Below, in pieces: positions 18,934 through 30,073 of a stretch of DNA of 48,751 nt. Source of the stretch: Staphylococcus cohnii subsp. cohnii (GTDB taxonomy: Bacteria > Bacillota > Bacilli > Staphylococcales > Staphylococcaceae); NCBI RefSeq assembly GCF_002902365.1, contig NZ_PPQC01000048.1, positions 1-48,751 on the forward strand. The letters are read 5' to 3'. The notes beneath the pieces were generated by a model, which ran no database searches, was not told the origin of the DNA, and worked only from the letters and a program-made list of their open reading frames with translations. A program made the position numbers and the translations under genes. How positions within the stretch are numbered: the stretch's first letter is position 1; each line of letters begins with the position of its first letter.

Positions 18934-21621
18934 ATGGCTGAATTACCTGAATCAAGAATAAATGAACGAAATATAACGAATGAGATGCGTGAATCGTTCC
19001 TAGATTATGCGATGAGCGTTATCGTTTCACGTGCGCTACCAGATGTTAGAGATGGTTTAAAACCAGTACATCGACGCATACTTTACGGCTTACACGAACA
19101 AGGTATGACACCTGATAAATCATATAAGAAATCTGCGCGTATTGTTGGGGATGTTATGGGTAAATATCACCCTCACGGTGACTCCTCAATTTACGAAGCT
19201 ATGGTTAGAATGGCACAGGACTTCAGCTATCGATATCCTTTAATTGATGGTCAAGGTAACTTTGGTTCTATGGATGGTGATGGTGCAGCGGCGATGCGTT
19301 ATACAGAAGCGCGTATGTCTAAAATCACACTCGAAATGTTGAGGGATATTAACAAAGATACGATTGATTTTGTTGATAACTATGACGGTAACGAAAGAGA
19401 GCCGGCAGTCTTACCTTCAAGATTTCCAAATTTACTTGTAAATGGTGCATCAGGTATCGCAGTAGGTATGGCTACTAATATACCGCCACATAACTTGACT
19501 GAAGTAATTAATGGCGTTTTAAGTTTAAGCTATAATCCAGATATTACGATTGCAGAATTAATGGAAGATGTCCAAGGGCCAGACTTCCCTACAGCAGGTA
19601 TTATTCTTGGTAAAAGTGGTATACGCCGTGCATTTGAAACTGGACGTGGTTCTGTTCAAATGAGAGCAAGAGCTGAAATTGAAGAACGTGGTGGCGGTCG
19701 TCAACGTATCGTTGTAACAGAGGTTCCATATCAAGTAAATAAAGCCCGCATGATTGAAAAAATTGCTGAATTGGCACGTGATAAAAAAATCGATGGCATT
19801 ACAGATTTACGTGACGAAACAAGTTTACGTACTGGCGTGCGTGTTGTGATTGACATACGTAAAGATGCCAATGCCAGTGTTGTATTAAATAACTTGTATA
19901 AACAGACACCATTACAAACGTCATTTGGTGTTAACATGATTGCTTTAGTTGATGGCAGACCGAGATTGATTAACCTTAAAGAAGCATTGGTTGAATATCT
20001 TGAACATCAAAAGATAGTTGTAAGAAGAAGAACAGAATACAACTTGAAGAAGGCACAAGACCGTGCACATATTTTAGAAGGCTTAAGAATTGCTTTAGAC
20101 CACATTGATGAAATTATACGTGTGATCCGTGAATCTGATACAGATAAAGTTGCAATGGTAAGCTTGCAAGAACAATTTAAACTTACTGAACGACAAGCGC
20201 AAGCCATCCTTGATATGCGATTAAGACGTTTAACAGGTTTAGAAAGAGATAAAATTGAATCTGAATATAATGAATTAATTGCATATATAGAAGAACTAAA
20301 GGCGATTCTTGCAGACGAAGAAAAACTATTACAACTTGTTCGTGATGAGTTAATTGATGTTCGTGAACGCTATGGTGACGAACGTAAAACAGAAATTCAA
20401 TTGGGTGGTCTCGACAACATTGAAGACGAAGACCTAATCCCAGAAGAACAAATCGTCATTACATTAAGTCACAATAACTATATTAAACGCCTACCTGTTT
20501 CAACATATAGAGCTCAACATCGCGGTGGTCGTGGTGTACAAGGTATGCAAACATTAGAAGAAGATTTTGTAAGTCAACTTGTTACCTTGAGTACGCACGA
20601 TCATGTCTTGTTCTTCACGAATAAAGGTAGAGTGTATAAACTTAAAGGTTATGAAGTGCCAGAACTCTCCCGTCAGTCTAAAGGTATCCCAGTAGTCAAT
20701 GCGATTGAACTGGATAATGATGAAACGATTAGCACAATGATTGCCGTTAAAGATTTAGAAAGTGAAGAAGACTACTTAGTATTTGCAACGTTAAAAGGTA
20801 TCGTTAAACGTTCAGCATTACGTAATTTCTCACACATTAATAAAAACGGTAAGATTGCGATTGGTTTCAAAGAAGATGATGAATTGATTGCAGTGAGATT
20901 AACAGATGGTGAAGATGATGTATTAATTGGTACTGCTCATGGTTCTTTAATCCGCTTTAACGAATCAGCATTACGTCCTTTAGGTCGTACAGCTGCTGGT
21001 GTTAAAGGTATTACATTAAGAGAAGGCGACAGCGTCGTTGGATTAGATGTTACTAAAGCAGAAACAGATGATGAAATTCTAGTTGTGACTGAAAATGGCT
21101 ACGGTAAACGTACGCCAGTTAGTGAATATCGTTTATCTAACCGTGGTGGTAAAGGTATTAAGACTGCTACGATTACAGAACGTAATGGTCAAGTTGTATG
21201 TATCACATCCGTCGAAGGTAAAGAAGACTTGATGATTGTTACAAATGCTGGTGTAATTATCCGTATCGGCGTTGAAGATATTTCACAAAATGGACGTGCA
21301 GCCCAAGGTGTAAGATTGATTAAATTAAACGACGATCAATTTGTTTCTACAGTTGCTAAAGTAGATGAAGAAGAAAAAGAAGCTGAAGAAATTGAACTTC
21401 AAGAAACAGAGAATGAGCAAATTGAAGATACTTCAAGTGACAGTCAACAATCAGAATCTGTCGTAACTGATGATCTATCAGAAGGCGTCGTTCATACCGA
21501 AGTTGAAGAAGATACAGATGAAGATGGTCGTCAAGAAGTGAGAAAAGACTTTATGGACCGTATCAATGAAGACATCGATAATAGTGATAATGAAGATACT
21601 GAAAACGAAGATGACGAATAA
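18934..21621 (+). CDS. gyrA: DNA gyrase subunit A
   Basis: 895 residues from ATG at 18934 ([15 protein letters not shown]), with aaggagg at a suitable distance. The breakage-reunion domain includes the quinolone region [18 protein letters not shown], with the usual Ser84 and Glu88 unchanged, and the active tyrosine in [10 protein letters not shown]. Six beta-pinwheel repeats follow (for example the GyrA box [11 protein letters not shown]). The C-terminal ~80 residues are an acidic, Glu/Asp-rich tail longer than the catalytic need, as in other staphylococci. Partner of GyrB, 35 bases downstream of it. Confidence 0.97.
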   Translation: MAELPESRINERNITNEMRESFLDYAMSVIVSRALPDVRDGLKPVHRRILYGLHEQGMTPDKSYKKSARIVGDVMGKYHPHGDSSIYEAMVRMAQDFSYRYPLIDGQGNFGSMDGDGAAAMRYTEARMSKITLEMLRDINKDTIDFVDNYDGNEREPAVLPSRFPNLLVNGASGIAVGMATNIPPHNLTEVINGVLSLSYNPDITIAELMEDVQGPDFPTAGIILGKSGIRRAFETGRGSVQMRARAEIEERGGGRQRIVVTEVPYQVNKARMIEKIAELARDKKIDGITDLRDETSLRTGVRVVIDIRKDANASVVLNNLYKQTPLQTSFGVNMIALVDGRPRLINLKEALVEYLEHQKIVVRRRTEYNLKKAQDRAHILEGLRIALDHIDEIIRVIRESDTDKVAMVSLQEQFKLTERQAQAILDMRLRRLTGLERDKIESEYNELIAYIEELKAILADEEKLLQLVRDELIDVRERYGDERKTEIQLGGLDNIEDEDLIPEEQIVITLSHNNYIKRLPVSTYRAQHRGGRGVQGMQTLEEDFVSQLVTLSTHDHVLFFTNKGRVYKLKGYEVPELSRQSKGIPVVNAIELDNDETISTMIAVKDLESEEDYLVFATLKGIVKRSALRNFSHINKNGKIAIGFKEDDELIAVRLTDGEDDVLIGTAHGSLIRFNESALRPLGRTAAGVKGITLREGDSVVGLDVTKAETDDEILVVTENGYGKRTPVSEYRLSNRGGKGIKTATITERNGQVVCITSVEGKEDLMIVTNAGVIIRIGVEDISQNGRAAQGVRLIKLNDDQFVSTVAKVDEEEKEAEEIELQETENEQIEDTSSDSQQSESVVTDDLSEGVVHTEVEEDTDEDGRQEVRKDFMDRINEDIDNSDNEDTENEDDE

Positions 21622-21717
21622 TCTCAATTTTTAGAAGTAAACCAATAGTTACATTAAAAATTGAAAAATTTAAATATACAAGTGAGTTTGGGACATAAAT
21701 CCCCATTCTCAAAATTA

Positions 21718-21753
21718 GAGGGTCAATCCTTAATATGGATTGGTCCTCTTTAT
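21718..21753 (+). terminator. Terminator after gyrA
   Basis: Stem gagggtcaatcc (21718-21729) / ggattggtcctc (21737-21748) using two G-T pairs, followed by ttt. Just before it is a second short hairpin gggacataaatcccc (about 21690-21704). Confidence 0.75.
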
Positions 21754-21760
21754 ATTTAAA

Positions 21761-21864
21761 AACTTACGATTTTGATCGTGCATGCTTGCCTGGGGATATG
21801 GTTCGAGCCTGTAGTCTCTCACTCATATCATTTCCCCGGGCGTCAGCACGATGCAAAATCGCTA
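21761..21864. repeat. Structured ~105-bp repeat, copy 1
   Basis: An outer stem of cgattttg-atcgtgc with gcacgat-g-caaaatcg encloses an inner stem gcctgggg / ccccgggc, an atatg / catat pairing and a small ggttcgagcc hairpin. The interior from gcatgcttgcc to gtagtctctc is identical in copy 2, loops included. It is non-coding on both strands. Conserved loops inside conserved stems suggest an RNA-level or protein-bound structure rather than a plain terminator. Family not recognised. Confidence 0.75.
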
Positions 21865-22002
21865 TAGGAAATGTGGTTTAATACAATAGAAACAGCTTCG
21901 TATTATTTAACTTATAAAGCTAATAGCAAGTCATATTTTTAATTAACCAAAATATATAACTTAATATGAAAACACATGATGGAAGCGTCCATTTTATATA
22001 AA

Positions 22003-22108
22003 AACTTACGATTTTTGATCGTGCATGCTTGCCTGGGGATATGGTTCGAGCCTGTAGTCTCTCGCTCATATCATTAACCCGGGCGTCCACACGATGCAAA
22101 ATCGCTAC
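22003..22108. repeat. Structured ~105-bp repeat, copy 2
   Basis: Direct repeat of 21761-21864, 138 bases after the end of copy 1. Differences: one extra T in the outer stem, cactc to cgctc, tttcc to taacc at the edge of the inner stem (shortening it by about one pair), and tcagc to tccac. The stem core cccggg and the outer stem survive. The spacer 21865-22002 holds no gene. Confidence 0.75.
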
Positions 22109-22186
22109 AATTTATATTTTGTTGTTCAAAAAAATAAGGCCTTTACGTATAATTTAATAAGCACTATGTAAATTAAAGAGTCACAT

Positions 22187-22530
22187 ATGTATAAAAATTA
22201 TTACGTGACTCAACATACACTACCAATGGAAACTTCAGTTTAGTATCCCACAAATGATATGTCACGATATGTGAAGAAAAACGTTGAAACAACCCTTGAA
22301 AATACATTCGATGAATTTAAACATCATCGTGGTGCTACATCATTTCATCCCAAAATGATGTTAATAATTATTCTATATCTCTACACACAATTCATATGTT
22401 TTGGTTGTAAAATAGAAAAACTGCTAAATGATCGTATCTGAATGCATGTGTCTATCACAAAATCAAACACCTTCTTATAAAACAATAAATCGTTTTAGAG
22501 TAAATCCTAAAGTAGATGCCCTATTAGCAT
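22187..22530 (+). pseudogene. Remnant of an IS1182-family (IS1272-like) transposase
   Basis: From ATG at 22187 the reading gives MYKNYYVTQHTLPMETSV, a TAG stop, then YPTNDMSRYVKKNV and TFDEFKHHRGATSFHPKMML, the N-terminus of IS1182-family transposases. Reading stops again near 22441 and resumes in the +1 frame from 22428 with LSQNQTPSYKTINRFRVNP, also typical of the family. Similarity ends near DALLASLV, about 110 codons in, so the catalytic part is missing. One stop, one frameshift and a 3' truncation show an old inactive copy. Its ends cannot be set by eye. Confidence 0.8.
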
Positions 22531-22607
22531 CTTTAGTTCTTTGTATTAACGCACTTAATATAAGAAAAGTAGTAGCTCCACGAGACAACTATAATCAAAA
22601 CAATATT

Positions 22608-22649
22608 AAAAAGGCAATTTCTATATTATTCAATAGAAATTGCCTTTTT
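22608..22649. terminator. Bidirectional terminator between the transposase remnant and nnrD
   Basis: Perfect 16-bp stem aaaaaggcaatttcta (22608-22623) / tagaaattgccttttt (22634-22649), ten-base loop, with A and T ends that work in both directions. It probably ends nnrD transcription from the right. IS1182-family elements are known to favour hairpins as insertion sites, which could explain the adjacent remnant. Confidence 0.75.
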
Positions 22650-22721
22650 CACTTGTCCAAGAACTTTATGTTCCAGGCTCATTTTATTTTGATTTAACAT
22701 ATTTATATCTTAGGTATTTAT

Positions 22722-23537
22722 TTAGCTTTCCAATGCTTTCATGGCATATGGAATTTCGCTAATTAAATGGGAAGGTGGTACGACATACATTTTCTTTGAT
22801 AGCTCTTCACCGATATAACTGTGTGTATAAGTAGCACTCGTAACCGCTTCTTTCGTGTCGTCGAATTGACCTACAAAACTTGTAATCATACCGGCAAGTG
22901 TATCACCCATACCGCCTGTAGCCATCGCAGGTGTACCAATTGGTAGTTTGTAATCTCCATCTTTGAAATAGATTTCAGTGCCATGCATTTTTAATACAAT
23001 CGTTGCTCCAATTCTATCAGCAACTTCGCGATTACGTTCATAGGTTTGTTCTTCTATTGCAATGCCACTTAAACGTTCCCACTCTTTTTGGTGTGGTGTG
23101 AAAATAACATTGCAAGTTGGAATATCTGGCTTTAATTTACTAAATATAGTAATAGCATCTCCATCCACTATAAGTGTTTGGTGTGGTTGAATGTTTTGTA
23201 ATAAGAACGTGATAGCATTATTTCCTTTGAAATCACACCCTAACCCAGGACCAATTAAGATACAATCTGTATTTTCAATCATTTTAGTGAGCATTTTAGT
23301 ATCATTGATATCAATCACCATTGCTTCAGGACAACGTGAATGTAGCGCAGCATGGTTTGTTGGATGTGTAGCTACCGTAATTAAACCACTGCCACTATAG
23401 ACACAAGCGCGTGCAGCAAGCATGATTGCCCCACCTAGATTCGCATTACCTCCAATTAAAAGAATTTTGCCATAATCACCTTTATGCGTTTCATCTTTAC
23501 GTTTTGGAATGCTTACTGATGAAATTGTTTCCAACAT
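22722..23537 (-). CDS. nnrD: ADP-dependent NAD(P)H-hydrate dehydratase
   Basis: 271 residues, single ribokinase-like (YjeF C-terminal) domain. Seen: KGDYGKILLIGGNANLGGAIMLAARA near the N-terminus, VIFTPHQKEWERLSG, and GTPAMATGGMGDTLAGMI, which carries the catalytic aspartate. It repairs hydrated NADH and NADPH; epimerase partner NnrE is not fused or adjacent. It opposes the direction of replication here, as in S. aureus. Ribosome site aaaggggg upstream. Confidence 0.9.
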   Translation of the reverse strand: MLETISSVSIPKRKDETHKGDYGKILLIGGNANLGGAIMLAARACVYSGSGLITVATHPTNHAALHSRCPEAMVIDINDTKMLTKMIENTDCILIGPGLGCDFKGNNAITFLLQNIQPHQTLIVDGDAITIFSKLKPDIPTCNVIFTPHQKEWERLSGIAIEEQTYERNREVADRIGATIVLKMHGTEIYFKDGDYKLPIGTPAMATGGMGDTLAGMITSFVGQFDDTKEAVTSATYTHSYIGEELSKKMYVVPPSHLISEIPYAMKALES

Positions 23538-23913
23538 TGAAACCCCCTTTAATCATATTAGATATTTCAACTTTTAATTTGTATATTTGATCATTATTTT
23601 GTTGATTCGTAAGTTTGTACTTTTTGATAAGAATTGTGTATTTATAAGCTTTATGAAAGGTTTTCTCTGTAGCTTTTTTATTAATCTACTTTTTAAATAC
23701 AATAGAAAATATTATACCTGCTTTGCACTTTAGTCAATAGGTAAAAGCATTAAGAATTTGTTTATTTTTAGAAATAATAAATTTGCCTTCTTTATCTTAT
23801 TAAAATACTAATTTAATACCATGTTACGGATATGGAAGAACCTATTGTTCTTAAAAATATGGAAGCGTATACTCTAATTAATTGAAAATCATCAGAAGTA
23901 AGGAGATGGGGAA
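23538..23913. promoter_or_regulatory. nnrD-hutH divergent intergenic region
   Basis: AT-rich 376-bp gap between divergent genes. The only site picked out is atggaagcgtatactc (23859-23874), 40 bases before hutH, which fits the cre consensus at about 13 of 16 positions. This would agree with carbon-catabolite control of histidine use, but it is a weak match. No gene or hairpin was seen in the rest. Confidence 0.35.
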
Positions 23914-25416
23914 ATGACATTACAGCTTAATGGTGAAAATTTAACAATTAATGCAATTAAAGATTTTTTATACCAAAGTGATGATGTAAAAGTAACAGAG
24001 GATGCATATGAACGTGTAAAACAGAGCCGGGTAACAGTAGAAAAGATTATAGATGATAAAGAAACAATTTATGGTATAACGACTGGATTTGGTTTATTTA
24101 GTGATGTGCGTATTGATGAGGGAGAATACAATCAATTACAAGTAAATTTAATTCGTTCGCATGCATGTGGTATTGGAAAACCTTTTTCACAGGATGTCGC
24201 CTTAGTGATGATGGTTTTACGTCTAAACACGTTGCTAAAAGGTCATTCTGGTGTGACAATCGATTTAGTAAATCAAATCATTTATTTTATTAACAATAGA
24301 ATTATTCCAGTTATTCCACAACAAGGGTCTCTTGGTGCTTCAGGTGATTTAGCACCACTTTCACATTTAGCTTTAGCACTGATTGGAGAAGGTAGCGTCT
24401 ATTATAAAGGTGAAGAAGTAGACAGCCGGCATGTCTTAAATTTATTAAATCGTGAACCTTTGAGCTTACAGGCTAAAGAAGGTCTTGCTTTAATTAATGG
24501 CACGCAAGCTATGACTGCACAAGGTGTAATTAATTATATAGAAGCGGAAGATATTGGTTACCAAGCCGAGTGGATTGCTGCACTTACACATCAAGCATTA
24601 AATGGTATTACGGATGCATATCATGAAAAAGTGCATCGCGTCCGAAATTTTCCAGAACAGATAGATGTTGCTTCACGCATGTTAGACTGGCTTGAAGGTT
24701 CTAAATTAACAACGACACAGGGAGAAATTCGCGTACAAGATGCTTATACATTACGTTGTATTCCACAAATACATGGCGCGAGCTTCCAAGTTTTTAATTA
24801 TGTAAAAGAAAAGCTTGAATTTGAAATGAATGCGGCGAACGATAATCCATTAATATTTGATGAAGACGATGAGACATTAGTTATTTCTGGAGGTAATTTC
24901 CATGGTCAACCGATTGCATTCGCGTTAGACTTCTTAAAGTTAGGCGTAAGTGAATTAGCCAATGTTTCAGAAAGACGTTTAGAGAGATTAGTAAACCCAC
25001 AATTGAACAATGGTTTACCTGCGTTTTTAAGCCCTCAACCAGGTTTACAGAGTGGTGCAATGATCATGCAATATGTAGCTGCAAGTCTTGTTTCGGAAAA
25101 TAAGACACTCGCACACCCAGCTAGTGTAGATTCTATTCCATCATCAGCTAATCAAGAAGACCACGTGTCTATGGGGACGATTGCTTCACGCCATGGTTAC
25201 CAAATGATTGAAAATGCACGACGTGTGTTAGCAATAGAAGCAATCATCGCACTTCAAGCAGTAGAATATAAAGATGTTGAAAAATTATCACCTAAAACCT
25301 ATGAAAAATATCAATCTTTACGAAAAGTTGTACCATCTATCACTGAAGACCGCCAATTTCATAAAGACATAGAAGCTGTTTCACAGTATTTATTAGATCA
25401 CGCTTATGCTAATTAA
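23914..25416 (+). CDS. hutH: Histidine ammonia-lyase
   Basis: 500 residues. The Ala-Ser-Gly triad that cyclises to the MIO cofactor is at residues 142-144 in [14 protein letters not shown]. Other family marks are TGFG near residue 53, [10 protein letters not shown], and [15 protein letters not shown]. It deaminates histidine to urocanate, the first step of histidine degradation. Length is close to the ~504 of S. aureus. Other hut genes are not adjacent. Ribosome site aaggag. Confidence 0.96.
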   Translation: MTLQLNGENLTINAIKDFLYQSDDVKVTEDAYERVKQSRVTVEKIIDDKETIYGITTGFGLFSDVRIDEGEYNQLQVNLIRSHACGIGKPFSQDVALVMMVLRLNTLLKGHSGVTIDLVNQIIYFINNRIIPVIPQQGSLGASGDLAPLSHLALALIGEGSVYYKGEEVDSRHVLNLLNREPLSLQAKEGLALINGTQAMTAQGVINYIEAEDIGYQAEWIAALTHQALNGITDAYHEKVHRVRNFPEQIDVASRMLDWLEGSKLTTTQGEIRVQDAYTLRCIPQIHGASFQVFNYVKEKLEFEMNAANDNPLIFDEDDETLVISGGNFHGQPIAFALDFLKLGVSELANVSERRLERLVNPQLNNGLPAFLSPQPGLQSGAMIMQYVAASLVSENKTLAHPASVDSIPSSANQEDHVSMGTIASRHGYQMIENARRVLAIEAIIALQAVEYKDVEKLSPKTYEKYQSLRKVVPSITEDRQFHKDIEAVSQYLLDHAYAN

Positions 25417-25479
25417 GGTTGAGTGAATTTTTAATGAACATTTAGCGATTGCATATCCTTGGCCTTGAAAAGTGATAGG

Positions 25480-27060
<1,581 letters not shown>

Positions 27061-27150
27061 ATTCGTTTGAATGAATATCATCAGTGGCATTTGAGCTAGC
27101 TTAAGCGTTGAACTTTCAAAATAGATACCATAAAATGATGAAATAAAAAT

Positions 27151-27190
27151 AGAGGTTGGGACAAATAGATGTCTCAACCTCTCATTTTAT
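27151..27190 (+). terminator. Terminator after serS
   Basis: Stem agaggttgggac (27151-27162) / gtctcaacctct (27171-27182) with one G-T pair, then a T-rich stretch. It lies 90 bases beyond the stop codon. Confidence 0.75.
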
Positions 27191-27347
27191 ATGAATAATG
27201 ATCCTTCTGATCTTCTAAACATCTTAAATATTTTTAAAGTAAAGAGAGGGTAGGGGAGGTGTTAAATATCTTGTTTTGCAGGTTATTTAATTTGAAAAAA
27301 TACCTTATTTTATTCAAAAAAGTAGAGGGAAGTCTAAAATAAAAAAC

Positions 27348-27432
27348 ACAATATTCCGAAATTAAAAACATTGGAATAACAGTATTTTTAGACGAACGTA
27401 AGTCTTAGGTTACACATGCGTAAGTCTAAAAA
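27348..27432. repeat. Paired inverted repeats upstream of azlC
   Basis: Two hairpins in series: tattcc / ggaata (about 27350-27378), then tttttagac (27385-27393) / gtctaaaaa (27424-27432). The word aagtctaaaa also occurs near 27330. The region is non-coding and immediately before azlCD, so it may be a leader or regulator-binding region; the remaining gap shows nothing else. Confidence 0.4.
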
Positions 27433-27503
27433 CGTTGAATGTCTCTTTCAGTTTGTATTAAACTAATTCTATTATTTTTAAAAAATGTGTGGGAGGTGGC
27501 ATG

Positions 27504-28199
27504 ATGGCAACACATTTAACTTTTAAGCAAGGTGTAAAAGAATGTGTACCGACTTTGTTAGGTTATGCTGGTGTTGGTCTTTCATTTGGTATTGTTGCAG
27601 TTGCTTCAGGTTTCAATTTGATTGAAATCATTTTATTATGCTTACTTGTCTATGCTGGCGCGGCACAATTCATTATTTGTGCGTTAGTCATTGCTGGAAC
27701 TCCAATTTCTGCAATTGTATTAACGACATTTATTGTAAATTCTAGGATGTTTTTATTAAGTATGACCTTAGCGCCAAGTTATAAAGGATATGGGTTTTGG
27801 AATCGTATAGGTATGTCTTCTTTGATTACAGATGAAACATTTGGTGTCGCTATTACACCACATCTAAAAGGTGAAAAAATCAATGATCGATGGCTGCATG
27901 GATTAAATATCACAGCTTATTTATTTTGGACATTTGCAAGTGTTGTTGGTGCTGTTTTTGGTAAATACATAACAAACCCAGATGCGTTTGGGTTAGATTT
28001 TGCTATTACTGCAATGTTTATATTCTTAGCTGTTTCCCAATTTGATGCTATTAAGCAATCACAATTTAAAACATATTTAGTATTAATTGTTTGTGTGATC
28101 ATATTAATGCTTATTTTAAGTTTCTTTATGCCTTCATATGTAGCAATTATCTTAGCTTCGACAATTACTGCGGGGTTAGGGGTGGTGATCGATAAATGA
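27504..28199 (+). CDS. azlC: Branched-chain amino acid exporter, large subunit (AzlC family)
   Basis: About 231 residues and six or more hydrophobic helices. LTFKQGVKECVPTLLGYAGVGLSFGIVAVASG and YAGAAQFI are family hallmarks, as is FIVNSRMFLLSMTLAP. Characterised members form two-part exporters of branched-chain amino acids or analogues; the substrate here is inferred from the family. The ATG at 27504 has ggagg at seven bases; ATG at 27501 and an upstream frame are alternatives. It overlaps azlD by four bases (ATGA). Confidence 0.88.
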   Translation: MATHLTFKQGVKECVPTLLGYAGVGLSFGIVAVASGFNLIEIILLCLLVYAGAAQFIICALVIAGTPISAIVLTTFIVNSRMFLLSMTLAPSYKGYGFWNRIGMSSLITDETFGVAITPHLKGEKINDRWLHGLNITAYLFWTFASVVGAVFGKYITNPDAFGLDFAITAMFIFLAVSQFDAIKQSQFKTYLVLIVCVIILMLILSFFMPSYVAIILASTITAGLGVVIDK

Positions 28200-28525
28200 C
28201 AACGACCTTACATATGCTATTAATCATTGTTTTATGTGGTGTGGTCACTTGGTTAACACGAATTATACCGTTTATATTAATTACAAAAATTAAACTATCT
28301 GAGACAGTTGTAAAGTGGCTTTCCTTCATTCCTATTACATTATTTACGGCATTGATTGTAGACGGCGTCTTAGAACAACATGAAGGTTCAATGGTGTATA
28401 GTATTAATTTACCGTTTTTAGTGACGATGCTTCCAACAATAATCATTGCCATTATTACACGGAGTTTAACGATTACGATTGTCAGTGGTATTTTAATAAT
28501 GGCAGTTTTAAGATGGATATTTTAA
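28196..28525 (+). CDS. azlD: Branched-chain amino acid exporter, small subunit (AzlD family)
   Basis: 109 residues with about four hydrophobic helices. TRIIPFILITK near residue 21 and the following KWLSFIPITLFTALIVDGV are typical of AzlD/YgaH small subunits. Its start overlaps the azlC stop by four bases, so both proteins are translationally coupled and likely form one complex in the membrane. No clear terminator follows within 100 bases. Confidence 0.86.
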   Translation: MTTTLHMLLIIVLCGVVTWLTRIIPFILITKIKLSETVVKWLSFIPITLFTALIVDGVLEQHEGSMVYSINLPFLVTMLPTIIIAIITRSLTITIVSGILIMAVLRWIF

Positions 28526-28654
28526 ATATATTATTGAAGTGGTTCACATTATCCGTTAGAATAGCAATAATTAGAAAATTTTGATAATTTTGAAGGAATA
28601 CTTGTTAAAATAGATGTTTGATTTATACACAGCTTTTTACAATTAAAATTAAAT

Positions 28655-28794
28655 CTTATTTCGAGAAGCAGAGGGACTTGGCCCAATGAAGCTTCAGCAA
28701 CCGACTTTAGAAGCACGGTGCTAATACCAACGATTCGCTCGAATAATAAGTATTGTAACTTCTTACTTATTATAAATAGGTAGGAAGTTTTTTT
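28655..28794 (+). promoter_or_regulatory. SAM-I (S-box) riboswitch controlling metX
   Basis: Core sequences of the S-box are clear: gagaagcagagggacttgg, ccaatgaagcttcagcaacc and aagcacggtgctaatacc. P1 is cttatttcgag (28655-28665) / ctcgaataataag (28738-28750). The expression platform is a terminator stem aacttcttactta (28757-28769) / taggtaggaagtt (28777-28789), then seven T. With SAM bound, transcription stops before metX; without SAM the P1 3' strand can pair with the terminator's first arm. Confidence 0.94.
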
Positions 28795-28813
28795 ACTAAG
28801 TAGGAGGTAAATG

Positions 28814-29782
28814 ATGACAAATTATACGGTTGATACATTAGAATTGGGGCCATTTACAACTGAATCAGGTGAAACGATCTTAAATTTAAAATTACGTTAT
28901 GAACATGTTGGATATGAAGGGCAGCCACTTGTACTTGTATGCCATGCGCTGACAGGTAATCATTTGACATACGGGACGGATGACAATCCTGGTTGGTGGC
29001 GAGAGATTATAGATGGAGGGTACATGCCAATACATGATTATCAATTTTTAACATTCAACGTGATAGGTAGTCCATATGGCTCGAGTTCGCCACTTACAGA
29101 TGCTGACTTCCCCACGCATTTAACATTGCGTGATATTGTCAATGCAATAGAATTAGGTATTCAAACATTAGGGTTTGATCGAATTAGTATTTTAATCGGT
29201 GGGTCTTTAGGAGGTATGCAAGCGCTGGAATTATTGTATAATCATAAATTTGAAGTAGATAAAGCAGTCATTTTAGCTGCAACAGATAAGACATCCTCAT
29301 ATAGTCGTGCATTTAATGAAATTGCGAGACAGGCGATTCGATTAGATCATGGTGAAGGTATGAGTATCGCAAGACAACTTGGTTTCTTAACGTATCGTTC
29401 TTCTAAAAGTTACGATAGACGATTTACACCAGACCAAGTTGTAAACTACCAGAAGCATCAGGGAAATAAGTTCAAAAAGCACTTTGATCCATTGAGTTAT
29501 TTAACCCTGCTAGACGTCTTAGATAGCCACGATATAGATAGAGATCGTACTGATGTAGATGAAGTGTTTGGACGTCTAGATACTAAAGTTATGACTATGG
29601 GCTTTACGGATGATTTATTATATCCAGAAAATTTAGTATATGCTACAGGTACGCGATTTAAATATCATAAGCATTGGTTTGTGCCAGATAATGTAGGACA
29701 TGATGGTTTCTTACTGAACTTTAACGATTGGGCACCCAATTTGTATCACTTTTTAAAAGTTTCCAAGTTCAAAAGAAAATGA
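28814..29782 (+). CDS. metX: Homoserine O-acetyltransferase (methionine synthesis)
   Basis: 322 residues, alpha/beta hydrolase fold. Seen: LVCHALTGN (oxyanion side), nucleophile serine in GGSLGGMQALE, and the C-terminal DNVGHDGFLLNF with the catalytic histidine. Acyl transfer to homoserine opens methionine synthesis; acetyl rather than succinyl donor is inferred from the MetX family. ATG at 28814 is best spaced from aggagg (six bases); ATG at 28811 is the alternative. The SAM riboswitch upstream confirms the methionine role. Confidence 0.9.
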   Translation: MTNYTVDTLELGPFTTESGETILNLKLRYEHVGYEGQPLVLVCHALTGNHLTYGTDDNPGWWREIIDGGYMPIHDYQFLTFNVIGSPYGSSSPLTDADFPTHLTLRDIVNAIELGIQTLGFDRISILIGGSLGGMQALELLYNHKFEVDKAVILAATDKTSSYSRAFNEIARQAIRLDHGEGMSIARQLGFLTYRSSKSYDRRFTPDQVVNYQKHQGNKFKKHFDPLSYLTLLDVLDSHDIDRDRTDVDEVFGRLDTKVMTMGFTDDLLYPENLVYATGTRFKYHKHWFVPDNVGHDGFLLNFNDWAPNLYHFLKVSKFKRK

Positions 29783-29814
29783 CGATATGCTACATTTTAG
29801 TTCGTTTTGTATTA

Positions 29815-29888
29815 TAAGACGTCTGGGATAGTTATTTTATACTTAAATGAAAGTGGAAATAACTGTGTTCCTATGACGTCTTATTTTT
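29815..29888 (+). terminator. Long hairpin terminator after metX
   Basis: Outer stem taagacgtc (29815-29823) / gacgtctta (29875-29883), inner gttattt / aaataac, then a T-rich end. The following 180 bases, before the yybS start, contain no gene. Confidence 0.65.
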
Positions 29889-30073
29889 ATGGTGAGTAAA
29901 ATGTGAAATTTGAAGTTGATATTAACGAGGAGATGTAATTTAAAAAGGCGCTCATTTTCAGATTTTGTCGCTGATATTGAACTTCTGACAAAAAGAATTG
30001 TCAATAATTGTATAAAAGTTTTAAAGAGGTTAAAATAATAAACATAGACAAAAATTGTATAGGAGTGGCGAAT

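Noticed and set aside
18934..21621. Quinolone-resistance mutation in GyrA
   Set aside because: Ser84 and Glu88 in the [12 protein letters not shown] segment are the susceptible forms.
21828..21842. Noc binding site (ATTTCCCGGGAAAT-like) in the structured repeat
   Set aside because: Only the left half and the cccggg core fit; the right half is different and the core is explained by the repeat stem. Copy 2 lacks the match.
21761..22108. CRISPR array
   Set aside because: Only two ~105-bp copies with a 138-base spacer; the unit is far too long and no cas genes are nearby.
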